Shown here: piece by piece, positions 54,108-62,891 of the stretch
Position numbering within the stretch: position 1 is the stretch's first letter
How the letters are laid out: each line of letters begins with the position of its first letter
Assembly: GCF_017355935.1 (NCBI RefSeq)
Contig: NZ_JAFIQT010000001.1
Span: 1,736,001-1,800,000 of the forward strand
Length of the DNA stretch: 64,000 bases
Origin: Telluribacter humicola
GTDB taxonomy: Bacteria > Bacteroidota > Bacteroidia > Cytophagales > Spirosomataceae
Direction: 5' to 3'
Program-made: the position numbers and the translations under genes
Notes under the pieces: generated by a model
What the model was told of the DNA's origin: nothing
The model's input: only the letters and a program-made list of their open reading frames with translations
Databases searched by the model: none

Positions 54108-57100
54108 ATGAGAGTCCACTACATCCTCTACCTAGTATTATATCTGAGCGTACACCTAGTCAAGGCTCAGAGCCAACAGGAACAGGTGCATTTCAGACAT
54201 CTAACTACCAATGAAGGTCTGTCTCAGAACAATGTAACTTGTATACTACAGGATAGCAAGGGATTTATGTGGTTTGGTACCCAGGATGGTCTGAACCGGT
54301 TTGATGGCTATGAGTTCAGAATTTATCGCAATGATCCCGGTCGCCCCGGCAGTTTGAGCCATAGTTACGTCTGGAAAATATTTGAAGATCGGGAAGGTCG
54401 TATATGGGTAGGTACGGATGACGGTGGACTGAATCTGTTTGACCGGGCTACGAACAGCTTCATCCATTACCGACACAAGCCCGGCGATAAGAATAGTCTT
54501 AGTCATAACAAAGTAGTGGCCATCACGCAGGATCGGCAGGGACGACTGTGGGTAGGTACCTCCGGAGGCGGACTTAATATGTTCAATCCGTCAACGGGTA
54601 CATTTACCCGCTTTCAGCATAGTGCAGCCAATCCCCGGAGCCTTAGCCATAACGTTGTCAGTGACATCAGGGTGGACACCGATGGCAGGGTGTGGGTATC
54701 TACCTTCGGCGGTGGGCTGAACCTGCTTGATCAGTCGGGGAAAGGATTTATCAGGTATAGACATGTACCCTCCGATCCGGCCTCTCTGAGCTACAACGAC
54801 ATTACTGCTCTTTTTGAAGATTCGAAGAGACGACTGTGGGTTGCCACTGAAGGAGGAGGGCTAAACCTGATGAACAGAGAAAAGGGAACATTCACCCGCT
54901 TCCAGCACAGTGCTTCTAACCCTCATAGTATCAGTCATAATGATGTCATTGCCCTGTCAGAGGATAATAACCATAACCTCTGGGTCGGGACTCGTAACGG
55001 TGGTATCAGCGTTATGCACCCTGATCTTAAAACCTACACGCACTACGCCAGTTCTGATAAGAATCCGGAAGGTCTTAATAATGGATCTATCTATTCGCTG
55101 TACCGGGACCGGAGGGGAAACATGTGGGTAGGTACCTACAGTGGAGGAATAAACTTCATGGATCGTGTGCCCCAAAAGTTCAGAAAGTGGGTACATGATA
55201 AGAATAACCCCAATAGCCTGAATAATAACAGTATCCTGGATATTATTGAAGACCACAGCGGTAAGCTATGGATAGGTACAGATGGAGGTGGATTAAATGT
55301 TTATGACAAGGCAACCCGGAACTTTACCCACTACATCAGTGGTAACCAACCCAACAGTATAGGTAGTAACTATGTACTGTGTGTCTACGAAGACAAGGAA
55401 AATAACATCTGGATTGGCAACTACAAGGGAGGTCTTGATAAGTTTCAGGATGGGAAGTTTCTGAAAACAGATCTGGGCGGTGGGCAGGATGCCAATAAAG
55501 CACTCAGCGTTTGTAGAATTATTGAAGATAATGAGGGAAATCTGTGGATGGGGACCTTTGGGGATGGGCTGGGGCGCTACAATAAAAAAACAAAGAGCTC
55601 TACTTTTTTTAAGCAGGATCCGGCGCGGCGCGGCAGTATCAGTCACAATATTGTTCATTCAGTATTCAACGACCGTAAAGGGCAGCTTTGGGTCGGTACC
55701 TATGGAGGAGGGCTAAACCTGTACCATCCCAAAACAGAAACGTTTACCCAGTTCCTACATAATGAAAGCCAGCCTAACAGCCTTAGCAATAACCTGGTTA
55801 ACTGCATATTTGAAGACTCAAAAGGCAGATTGTGGATTGGGACCAACGATGGATTAAATCTCTTTAATCCGAAGAGCCGCTCGTTTACGATCTATGAAGA
55901 AAATAGTGGTTTAGCCAATCATGTTATACAGGCCATACAGGAGGATTCTCACGGGATCCTGTGGTTGAGTACCAACAAAGGACTGTCACGCTTCGATCCT
56001 ACTACCAGAGCTTTTCGCAACTACGGGATCAGTGACGGATTGCAGGGAAATTCGTTTAACCGCAATTCAGCCTTCAGGAATAAGAATGGTGAACTATTTT
56101 TTGGAGGGCTCAATGGTCTTAATAGCTTTCATCCTGATAGCCTGAAAGACAATCAGTTTGAGCCTCCGGTTTATTTTACCAACTTTCAGATATTCAATAA
56201 GCCAGTCGCAATCGGAGACAAAGACGGAGTACTCAAAGAGCATATCACCGAAGCTAAAGAAATAACTCTTTCGTACCGTCAGTCGGTATTCTCCATTGAA
56301 TTCGCCGCACTTAATTATAGTCAGCCTGAAAAAAACCAGTATGCCTACCTACTCGAGAACTTCGACGAGCACTGGAATCACGTCGGGGGTAAGCGTACGG
56401 CTACCTATACCAATCTGGACCCCGGGGAGTACACCCTGAAGGTAAAGGCTTCCAACAACGATGGGATCTGGAATCCTACCGGTGCCTCGATCAGGATCAT
56501 CATTACTCCTCCTTTCTGGCATACCTGGTGGTTTAGGATATTGGTTGTTATCCTTGTGATAGGTAGTGCGGTAGCCTACTACCAACTCCGGATGAATGCC
56601 GTTAGAGCCCAGAAACTGCAACTGGAGCGCCAGGTGAGGGAGCGTACAACTGAGGTGATGCGGCAGAAAGAAGAGCTACAGGCACAGGCTACCCACCTGC
56701 GGATACTTAACAATGAATTAAACGTTCAGAAGAAATACGAGCAGGAAGCCCGGGAGGAAGCCGAACGCGCCAATAAGGCTAAGAGTGTGTTTCTGGCTAC
56801 GATGAGCCACGAGATCCGTACGCCTATGAATGGGGTGCTGGGTATGACCTCCTTATTACAGGAGACACCGCTAACCGCTGAGCAGCGGGAGTTTGCCGAT
56901 ACCATCAAGCAGTGTGGTGTGAACCTGATGGGGGTTATCAACGACATCCTTGACTTCTCCAAGATTGAGTCAGGTAATATGGAACTGGATGAGCAGGAAA
57001 TGGACTTGCGAACCTGTATAGAGGAGGTACTGGATCTTTTTTCTACCAAAGCCGCCCAACAGGGGCTGGACCTGGTCTATCAGATAGACTCCCGGGTACC

Positions 57101-58340
57101 GGTTCATATCGTTGGTGACAGCCTGCGTCTGCGTCAGATCCTGATCAACCTGGTAGGTAATGCCATCAAATTTACGACAAAGGGGGAGATATTCGTAGGG
57201 GTAGAGCTGCGCAACCTGACTAATACCAATGAACTGGATCTGGCGTTCCAGGTGCGCGATACGGGTATCGGTATACCTAAGGATAAGCTCCACCGGTTGT
57301 TCCGGGCCTTCTCACAGGTCGATTCCTCAACCACCCGCAAGTACGGAGGTACGGGTTTGGGACTGGCTATCAGCGAGCGCCTGGTGAATCTGATGGGGGG
57401 AGAAATAGCAGTAGAAAGTGAGGAGGGAAAAGGAACGACATTCTGCTTCAATATTCACTGCACCGCAACCAGCGAAACCAAACGCCAGTACATTGTATTC
57501 AATACCATCGGCAACGAAGGAAAGCGGGTACTGGTGGTGGATGATAACCAGACCAACCTTACCATCCTGAGGTCACAGCTGGAGCAGTGGAAGCTGGTAC
57601 CTGTGCTGGCCTCATCGGGTCAGGAAGCGCTGGAGATCCTGGCGGAGTCATTACCATTTCAACTGGTAATAAGTGATATGCAGATGCCCGGTATGGATGG
57701 TGTGGAGCTGGCGCGTGCCATCAAGGACCGGCAGCCGCAGCTCCCCATTATTCTGCTGAGCTCAATCGGTGACGAATCACGCAAAGCTTATCCGGATCTT
57801 TTTGCGGCCGTGATGACCAAGCCCGTCAAGCAGCAGCAACTCAGCAAGCTGGTACAGCTGGTACTAAGGGAGCAGGATGCCGAGCTGGTGCCAACTGTAT
57901 CACAGCCACCGGCACAGGTACTCTCGGATACATTTGCTGCCCATCATCCGCTCACGATCCTGATTGCGGAGGATAACCTTTTCAATCAGAAGCTGGCTGT
58001 TCATATCCTGAAAAAACTTGGGTACGATGTTGACCTGGCCCAAAACGGGCTGGAGGTACTGGAGCAATTAAAGAGCCGGTACTATGAGGTGATCCTGATG
58101 GATGTGCAGATGCCCGAAATGGATGGCCTCGAAGCTACCCAACTGATACGGCAGAACTTTGAAAGGCAGCCGGTGATCATAGCCATGACGGCCAATGCGC
58201 TACAGGGCGACCGCGAAATATGCCTCAAGGCTGGTATGGATATCTACGTCTCAAAACCTATTATGTTGGATGAGCTGAAAAATGCCCTTCAGCAAGCAGC
58301 AGCGAGTATCCGGCAAAAGTCAGCGTCATATACTACCTGA
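54108..58340 (+). CDS. Hybrid two-component sensor kinase with Reg_prop propeller (two receiver domains, no DNA-binding output)
   Basis: 1410 residues. After a signal peptide come about 14 two-component propeller repeats (WVGTxGGGLN-like), then a Y_Y_Y domain (about 720-790), one membrane helix (about 805-825), a coiled-coil, HisKA with His901 in MSHEIRTPMNG, and HATPase (GTGLGLAISERL). Two receiver domains have phospho-acceptors Asp1190 (ISDMQMPG) and Asp1332 (LMDVQMPEMDG). Most Bacteroidota proteins of this type end with an AraC HTH domain to control sugar genes, but this one ends after the second receiver. Its output must pass to another protein. No partner is nearby. Confidence 0.95.
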   Translation: MRVHYILYLVLYLSVHLVKAQSQQEQVHFRHLTTNEGLSQNNVTCILQDSKGFMWFGTQDGLNRFDGYEFRIYRNDPGRPGSLSHSYVWKIFEDREGRIWVGTDDGGLNLFDRATNSFIHYRHKPGDKNSLSHNKVVAITQDRQGRLWVGTSGGGLNMFNPSTGTFTRFQHSAANPRSLSHNVVSDIRVDTDGRVWVSTFGGGLNLLDQSGKGFIRYRHVPSDPASLSYNDITALFEDSKRRLWVATEGGGLNLMNREKGTFTRFQHSASNPHSISHNDVIALSEDNNHNLWVGTRNGGISVMHPDLKTYTHYASSDKNPEGLNNGSIYSLYRDRRGNMWVGTYSGGINFMDRVPQKFRKWVHDKNNPNSLNNNSILDIIEDHSGKLWIGTDGGGLNVYDKATRNFTHYISGNQPNSIGSNYVLCVYEDKENNIWIGNYKGGLDKFQDGKFLKTDLGGGQDANKALSVCRIIEDNEGNLWMGTFGDGLGRYNKKTKSSTFFKQDPARRGSISHNIVHSVFNDRKGQLWVGTYGGGLNLYHPKTETFTQFLHNESQPNSLSNNLVNCIFEDSKGRLWIGTNDGLNLFNPKSRSFTIYEENSGLANHVIQAIQEDSHGILWLSTNKGLSRFDPTTRAFRNYGISDGLQGNSFNRNSAFRNKNGELFFGGLNGLNSFHPDSLKDNQFEPPVYFTNFQIFNKPVAIGDKDGVLKEHITEAKEITLSYRQSVFSIEFAALNYSQPEKNQYAYLLENFDEHWNHVGGKRTATYTNLDPGEYTLKVKASNNDGIWNPTGASIRIIITPPFWHTWWFRILVVILVIGSAVAYYQLRMNAVRAQKLQLERQVRERTTEVMRQKEELQAQATHLRILNNELNVQKKYEQEAREEAERANKAKSVFLATMSHEIRTPMNGVLGMTSLLQETPLTAEQREFADTIKQCGVNLMGVINDILDFSKIESGNMELDEQEMDLRTCIEEVLDLFSTKAAQQGLDLVYQIDSRVPVHIVGDSLRLRQILINLVGNAIKFTTKGEIFVGVELRNLTNTNELDLAFQVRDTGIGIPKDKLHRLFRAFSQVDSSTTRKYGGTGLGLAISERLVNLMGGEIAVESEEGKGTTFCFNIHCTATSETKRQYIVFNTIGNEGKRVLVVDDNQTNLTILRSQLEQWKLVPVLASSGQEALEILAESLPFQLVISDMQMPGMDGVELARAIKDRQPQLPIILLSSIGDESRKAYPDLFAAVMTKPVKQQQLSKLVQLVLREQDAELVPTVSQPPAQVLSDTFAAHHPLTILIAEDNLFNQKLAVHILKKLGYDVDLAQNGLEVLEQLKSRYYEVILMDVQMPEMDGLEATQLIRQNFERQPVIIAMTANALQGDREICLKAGMDIYVSKPIMLDELKNALQQAAASIRQKSASYTT

Positions 58341-58422
58341 TGCCGGTAACCGCCAGTGCTGAATAGCTATTGTAGACATTCCTGTTTACATTGGGCCTTA
58401 CTTGTAGATTATGATATAACTC

Positions 58423-59151
58423 ATGAAAAGCGCCTTATTTAACTGGAGTGGAGGAAAAGATTCGGCTCTGGCCCTCAACCAGGTTCTGAACGGAAAGGAG
58501 TATTCAGTCGAATGTCTGCTTACTTCGGTTAATGAACACTACGATCGGGTAAGTATGCATGGAGTACGTATCGAACTACTCGAGGCTCAGGCCCGGAGTA
58601 TCGGTATACCCCTCAGAAAGTTGCTCCTGCCCGAAATGCCCACCATGGAAGTATACAACAAGGTGGTAGGAGAGACATTGAGTGAATTGAAATTCCGGGG
58701 GATTGACTATTCTATCTACGGAGATATTTTTCTGAAAGACTTGCGTAGCTACCGGGAGGAACAAATGGCGCAGGTACCTATGAAGGCAGTGTTCCCCATC
58801 TGGGTGCGCGACACCCGCGAACTCCTAGAGACCTTTATCAGCGAAGGCTTCCAGGCAGTAATCGTTTGTGTCAATGAGAAGTACCTTGATGCTTCGTTTG
58901 CCGGTCGATTACTGGATCAGTCGTTTCTTGATGACCTACCGGCCGGTGTAGATCCCTGTGGCGAGAACGGAGAGTATCACTCATTTGTATTTGATGGGCC
59001 TATCTTTAAGCAGCCGGTTCCGTTTCGATTGGGTGAAGTAGTGTACCGTAACTACCAGCCCGTTACCCCGGACGATGACGATAACTGTGGGGTAACCACT
59101 TCCGTCGGCTACGACACGGGTTTCTATTTCCAGGATTTGCTACCTGACTGA
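58423..59151 (+). CDS. Dph6-like ATP-pyrophosphatase family protein
   Basis: 242 residues. The PP-loop reads NWSGGKDSALAL near the N-terminus, and GVDPCGENGEYHSFVFDGP lies in the second half. It belongs to the family of diphthine-ammonia ligase, but bacteria lack diphthamide, so the true substrate is another amidation or nucleotide-activation target. It converges with the lipoprotein gene at 59154 with only two bases between stop codons. No terminator is visible between them. Confidence 0.9.
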   Translation: MKSALFNWSGGKDSALALNQVLNGKEYSVECLLTSVNEHYDRVSMHGVRIELLEAQARSIGIPLRKLLLPEMPTMEVYNKVVGETLSELKFRGIDYSIYGDIFLKDLRSYREEQMAQVPMKAVFPIWVRDTRELLETFISEGFQAVIVCVNEKYLDASFAGRLLDQSFLDDLPAGVDPCGENGEYHSFVFDGPIFKQPVPFRLGEVVYRNYQPVTPDDDDNCGVTTSVGYDTGFYFQDLLPD

Positions 59152-59153
59152 CA

Positions 59154-59594
59154 CTAAAACCTATCCTTCATCCCGGCCGGAACTAAGGCGTACAGGGCTT
59201 TGTGTAACTCAGCAAGTTCGGTCGGAGGTCGATTATGATCAAATGAAGGGGAGGATAAAGTATCACCTGCCGTTTCGACCACCAACTGGCTCTGCAGAGC
59301 AGCATCCACCTGATGTTTAGTACCCCCCGAGTTGAATTGGGGTAGTTTATCTACCGGTAAGGCCAGTATCTGCTTCGTCAGGGCTTGCCACGTTTGGGCA
59401 CTTGTAGTCGTCTTGCTTGAGTCCTCATTCACTACTACCAGCGTATACTCGGGAGTTAGTGTTATACTTCGGTACGTGCCGCGCGTTCTCTCTGTTAGTT
59501 GTATGCTTTTGATATCAGCGTCCTGTGTACAGGAGGCAGACGACAGCGTTATCAGGAGAACCAGGCTCGTAAGTAGGTGAAATATATATGTCAT
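59154..59594 (-). CDS. Small lipoprotein of unknown function
   Basis: 146 residues with a lipoprotein signal and lipobox SSASC (Cys22). The mature part is one beta-rich domain that includes TYRSITLTPEYTLVVVNED and a HQVDAALQSQLVVE segment. I do not recognise the family. The gene starts two bases after the terminator of the M43 protease, so it needs its own promoter or read-through. Confidence 0.65.
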   Translation of the reverse strand: MTYIFHLLTSLVLLITLSSASCTQDADIKSIQLTERTRGTYRSITLTPEYTLVVVNEDSSKTTTSAQTWQALTKQILALPVDKLPQFNSGGTKHQVDAALQSQLVVETAGDTLSSPSFDHNRPPTELAELHKALYALVPAGMKDRF

Positions 59595-59596
59595 AA

Positions 59597-59624
59597 TTAA
59601 AAAGCCCCTCCACAGGGAGGGGCC
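59597..59624 (-). terminator. Terminator of the M43 protease gene
   Basis: Stem GGCCCCTCCC/GGAGGGGC on the minus strand, followed by TTTTTAATT. It lies between the protease stop and the lipoprotein start. Confidence 0.82.
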
Positions 59625-59639
59625 GGTAAGTTATATATA

Positions 59640-60692
59640 TTATGGTGTAATTACAAAGTTGCTGCGGGCACCATCGGATGCAAACAAGGCCCGGGTTCTG
59701 GTTTTCTGACCGGTAGTGAACATGTACATACAGGCATCGTCCGTATAATCCATGTAGTTCATAGTCATATTGGTGTTGCCGCATTTGGTTACGGTGCCAG
59801 GGCAGCCGTAGTTGGGACTGTCAGACATTGGCGTATCGGCTACGTTGTCATCTACACCGCAACCACCGTCACCCCAGATGTGGCGCAGGTTCAGCCAGTG
59901 GCCTACTTCGTGGGTGGCAGTACGTCCTAAGTCGTAGGGAGCAGAAAGGTAGAAGCTTTTGTTAGCGGCACTGCTACCAAAGTAGTTAGGTCCTATTACT
60001 ACTCCATCCGTGCTGGCTGAGCCACCCGGAAACTGCGCATAGCCCAGTATACCCCCACCTATGTTGCACACCCAGATGTTCAGGAAGCCAGGTACGGCAT
60101 CTGAGCCTCCTTTGCGGGAGTACTTCATGTCGTCACGGGTACCCCATGAAGTTTTGGATGAAGCCTTCCGAATAAGGTTCGTAGTATTCCAGGTAAATCG
60201 GATGTCCAGATTGTCAGTAAAGCTACTAAACTCACTGGGTGTATTGCCGTTGTCGCTGTTGGTCTTGCTGAAATCGGCATTCAGTACATCAATTTGCGAC
60301 TGGATCTGAGCATCGCTGATATTCTGCTGAGTAGTATTGTAAATGACATGTACGTAGACTGGGATAGTCACGGTACCAGTATAGGGGGTAGAAGTACCAC
60401 CGCCGGTCCCGCCACCGGGTTTGCCGCTGCCGGTCCCGTTCTTCTGGCTGGATACAAAGCGTTGAGTCTGTGCCTCTATGGCTTCCAGCTTTTTGGCTAA
60501 TCCCGGATTTTCCTTGATTTTTTCCTCCAGTACTTTCATGGAGGCACATTTGTCGTCGTTGCCCTTCCCACTCAGGCGCGCTGAAACGGACTGTTCGGGC
60601 AGTGTCGCATCTTTTTCAAACTGATTTTCGGAGCAGGCCAGCACCATGGTCATGGAGACAGCCGCAAAGAGTGCATTGTAAATAGGTTTCAT
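59640..60692 (-). CDS. Pappalysin-like M43 zinc metalloprotease lipoprotein (cytophagalysin type)
   Basis: 350 residues with lipobox VLAC (Cys20). After a Gly-rich linker (KPGGGTGGGTS) the catalytic domain starts near residue 105. The metzincin site is HEVGHWLNLRH: His261, Glu262, His265, His271. The Met-turn is MTMNYMDY, and the calcium-type insert DGGCGVDDNVADTP is present. The family includes cytophagalysin and ulilysin, secreted endopeptidases of Cytophagales. Its membrane anchor suggests cell-surface action on proteins. It is a single gene with its own terminator. Confidence 0.94.
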   Translation of the reverse strand: MKPIYNALFAAVSMTMVLACSENQFEKDATLPEQSVSARLSGKGNDDKCASMKVLEEKIKENPGLAKKLEAIEAQTQRFVSSQKNGTGSGKPGGGTGGGTSTPYTGTVTIPVYVHVIYNTTQQNISDAQIQSQIDVLNADFSKTNSDNGNTPSEFSSFTDNLDIRFTWNTTNLIRKASSKTSWGTRDDMKYSRKGGSDAVPGFLNIWVCNIGGGILGYAQFPGGSASTDGVVIGPNYFGSSAANKSFYLSAPYDLGRTATHEVGHWLNLRHIWGDGGCGVDDNVADTPMSDSPNYGCPGTVTKCGNTNMTMNYMDYTDDACMYMFTTGQKTRTRALFASDGARSNFVITP

Positions 60693-60903
60693 TGGTTTTC
60701 GGGGTATGTTGTTAAAGCAATAAAAGGATTTAAAATCAGGATTACTACTCGAGGCTGTACCACTTAGTAAACGGTTTTATACCAACTGTCAATTAATGTA
60801 CCAGTCTGGAAGCGGTGGGCAACAATTGTATGTTCGGTGGAGCGGCAGAAGCCCTTAAATCCTGCTGAACTCTTTCTATATTGAGCCGTTATCACAAAAC
60901 CAG

Positions 60904-61491
60904 ATGTCTTCTATGAACGAGTCAGTACAACAAACCTTACCTCAGCACTACCACCGGATCGACCAGGCCACCCGGGAATCAGGCTTTACAATGGCTTCGG
61001 ATATCCAGACCTGTTCGCTGCTACGCACCCTCGCCAGCACCAAGCCCGGAGGTAGTTTTCTTGAACTAGGCACAGGTACCGGCTTATCTACCTCCTGGAT
61101 TCTTGACGGGATGGATCAGGAGTCGCATCTGGTGTCGGTGGATAATGATAAGGCAGTACTTGATATAGCTACCACGTATCTGGGTAACGACCCAAGGTTG
61201 GAGCTGGTGTGTGCGGACGGCGAAGCGTGGCTGAATGCTAATAAAGATATGAAGTATGACTATATTTTTGCGGATACCTGGCATGGCAAGTACCTGATGC
61301 TGGAAGAGGCTCTGTCGATGCTGAAAAAAGGAGGTTTGTACATTCTTGATGATATGCTGCCGCAGCCAAACTGGCCCGATGGGCACCAGGAAAAGGCCCA
61401 TAAACTGGTAGCTGCCCTGGACGCGCGCCCTGACCTGTGGGTAACCAAGCAACACTGGGCGACGGGTATTATTATAGCCACAAAAAAATAG
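60904..61491 (+). CDS. Class I SAM-dependent O-methyltransferase
   Basis: 195 residues. The SAM-binding motif I is FLELGTGTGLSTSWI, motif II reads LVSVDNDKAVLDIA, and the next acidic site is YDYIFADTWHGKY. The fold resembles the catechol/caffeoyl-CoA O-methyltransferase group. The C-terminal GLYILDDMLPQPNWPDGH segment is typical. Substrate unknown. The gene is alone between the M43 protease (divergent) and the bTHX gene. Confidence 0.85.
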   Translation: MSSMNESVQQTLPQHYHRIDQATRESGFTMASDIQTCSLLRTLASTKPGGSFLELGTGTGLSTSWILDGMDQESHLVSVDNDKAVLDIATTYLGNDPRLELVCADGEAWLNANKDMKYDYIFADTWHGKYLMLEEALSMLKKGGLYILDDMLPQPNWPDGHQEKAHKLVAALDARPDLWVTKQHWATGIIIATKK

Positions 61492-61585
61492 GGTTTTAAT
61501 CTTACCATCTCTGTTGACAACCTGCTGCTGGTAATTTATTTTTGTTTGGCAAACATATCTATAACCTAAAATCAAGTTTACGACT

Positions 61586-61696
61586 ATGGGAAAAGGGGAT
61601 AAGAAAAGCAGAAAAGGAAAGCTGTGGAGAGGTACGTATGGCAACAAGAGACGACGCAAAGACAACAAGCCAAAAGGTAAAAGAGAACCTAAATAA
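61586..61696 (+). CDS. Small basic 30S ribosomal protein bTHX
   Basis: 36 residues, extremely basic. The opening MGKGDKKSRKGKLWRGTYG matches Thx proteins, which begin MGKGDKKTRRGKI in Thermus and similarly in Bacteroidota. Thx sits in the head of the 30S subunit and stabilises 16S rRNA. It is easy to miss, because an out-of-frame longer reading frame covers the same bases. A terminator follows five bases after the stop codon. Confidence 0.88.
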   Translation: MGKGDKKSRKGKLWRGTYGNKRRRKDNKPKGKREPK

Positions 61697-61700
61697 GAGG

Positions 61701-61726
61701 AGGGACCCCACGGGGTCCCTTTTTTG
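61701..61726 (+). terminator. Terminator of the bTHX gene
   Basis: Stem AGGGACCCC/GGGGTCCCT with a 2-base loop followed by six T. It is a very strong intrinsic terminator. Confidence 0.92.
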
Positions 61727-61801
61727 TTGGCTGGTAATGTGTAAAAATGGCTTGATTATTGCTGGCGATGATTTATCTATGCAAAGAAAAATAGCTGTAT
61801 A

Positions 61802-62809
61802 ATGAAAATAGGACGCTTGTGGGTACTGTTGATGCTTCTTCTGGTGTATACAGGGGTACAGGCACAGCAGCTTCCACAGAGTAGTTTATTTTCATTAAAC
61901 CCTTATCTGGTCAATCCGGCTTTTTCCGGAATCAATGATTTTACTGATGTTCGCCTGAGCTACCGCCGACAGTGGCTTGGGCTGGATGATGCCCCTTCGA
62001 CGGCTTCTCTGACGGCACATCTGCCGGTAGGGTACAGCCAAAAAGCAATCCATGGAATACATTCGCCCCGCTATGCGCATAACCAGGCCAGCTACAATCT
62101 GACACCACCTGCCGGTACCTGGCGGTGGGGCGCCGGCGTACAGTTCCTGGGTGATCAGACGGGACCTACCACTCGCAACATAGCGCTGGCAACGGGCGCT
62201 GCTCATGTCAGCCTCCAGAACCAGTGGCAACTGTCAGCCGGAGTAGGGGTGGGAGCTCTACAGTATACCCTGCATTTTGATCGTATCCAGACCGCCAACC
62301 CTGATCCTCTGCTACCTACCGGGAATTTTACCCGGGTACGGCCGCTGCTAACGGCTGGTATGCTGATTCGCCGGCAAAACTTCATGGCTGGTGCTTCGGT
62401 ACTGGCACCTAATGTCCCAAAGCTTGATTTCGAAACTTCCTCCGGCTCCCTAAACAATCGTATTGTTCCCCATTACTACCTGACTGCCTCCTACCGTCTG
62501 GAGGTAGGGGACGAGGTGGCCCTACTGCCGCAGGTATGGATGAAAGCTACGGGCCATGCACCGGTGTCTTTTGATACCCAGCTCCGGCTTCAGTATACCG
62601 ATCGCCTGTGGGCGGGTGTGCAGTACCGCCAGGGCGAGAGCCTGGGTATGCAGCTAGGCCTGGCGCTATCCGATCTGCTCAGTGTTGGCTACGCTTATGA
62701 GTATCCTTTCTCGCTGGTACGACTTACTACTACGGGTAGCCATGAGCTGATGCTGGCTTTCCGATTCAACAATCGAGGGTATATTTATAGCCCTCCCATG
62801 GGTTGGTAA
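61802..62809 (+). CDS. PorP/SprF family outer-membrane protein (type IX secretion)
   Basis: 335 residues with a signal peptide ending at VQAQ. The mature start QLPQSSLFSLNPYLVNPAFSGINDF and RLSYRRQWLGLDDAP are family hallmarks. A 14-strand-like beta-barrel follows. PorP/SprF proteins anchor or help export specific adhesins and other cargo with the type IX system, usually next to the cargo gene, but no large adhesin lies here. The protein may serve distant cargo. Confidence 0.92.
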   Translation: MKIGRLWVLLMLLLVYTGVQAQQLPQSSLFSLNPYLVNPAFSGINDFTDVRLSYRRQWLGLDDAPSTASLTAHLPVGYSQKAIHGIHSPRYAHNQASYNLTPPAGTWRWGAGVQFLGDQTGPTTRNIALATGAAHVSLQNQWQLSAGVGVGALQYTLHFDRIQTANPDPLLPTGNFTRVRPLLTAGMLIRRQNFMAGASVLAPNVPKLDFETSSGSLNNRIVPHYYLTASYRLEVGDEVALLPQVWMKATGHAPVSFDTQLRLQYTDRLWAGVQYRQGESLGMQLGLALSDLLSVGYAYEYPFSLVRLTTTGSHELMLAFRFNNRGYIYSPPMGW

Positions 62810-62846
62810 GGCGGGGCTCTGATCGCTTCTTCGTAACAATCTGGTA

Positions 62847-62854
62847 TAATTTTG
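62847..62854 (+). promoter_or_regulatory. Putative -7 box (TAATTTTG) of the antiporter gene
   Basis: TAATTTTG lies 37 bases before the ATG at 62892. No TTG -33 element is clear. Confidence 0.35.
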
Positions 62855-62891
62855 TATTATTGCGGTAGATGGACAACCTCTACCCTTACGA

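Noticed and set aside
61542-61802. An 86-codon plus-strand frame covering the bTHX gene and its terminator
   Set aside because: It runs through a strong terminator hairpin and has no family resemblance, while the bTHX frame inside matches a known protein.
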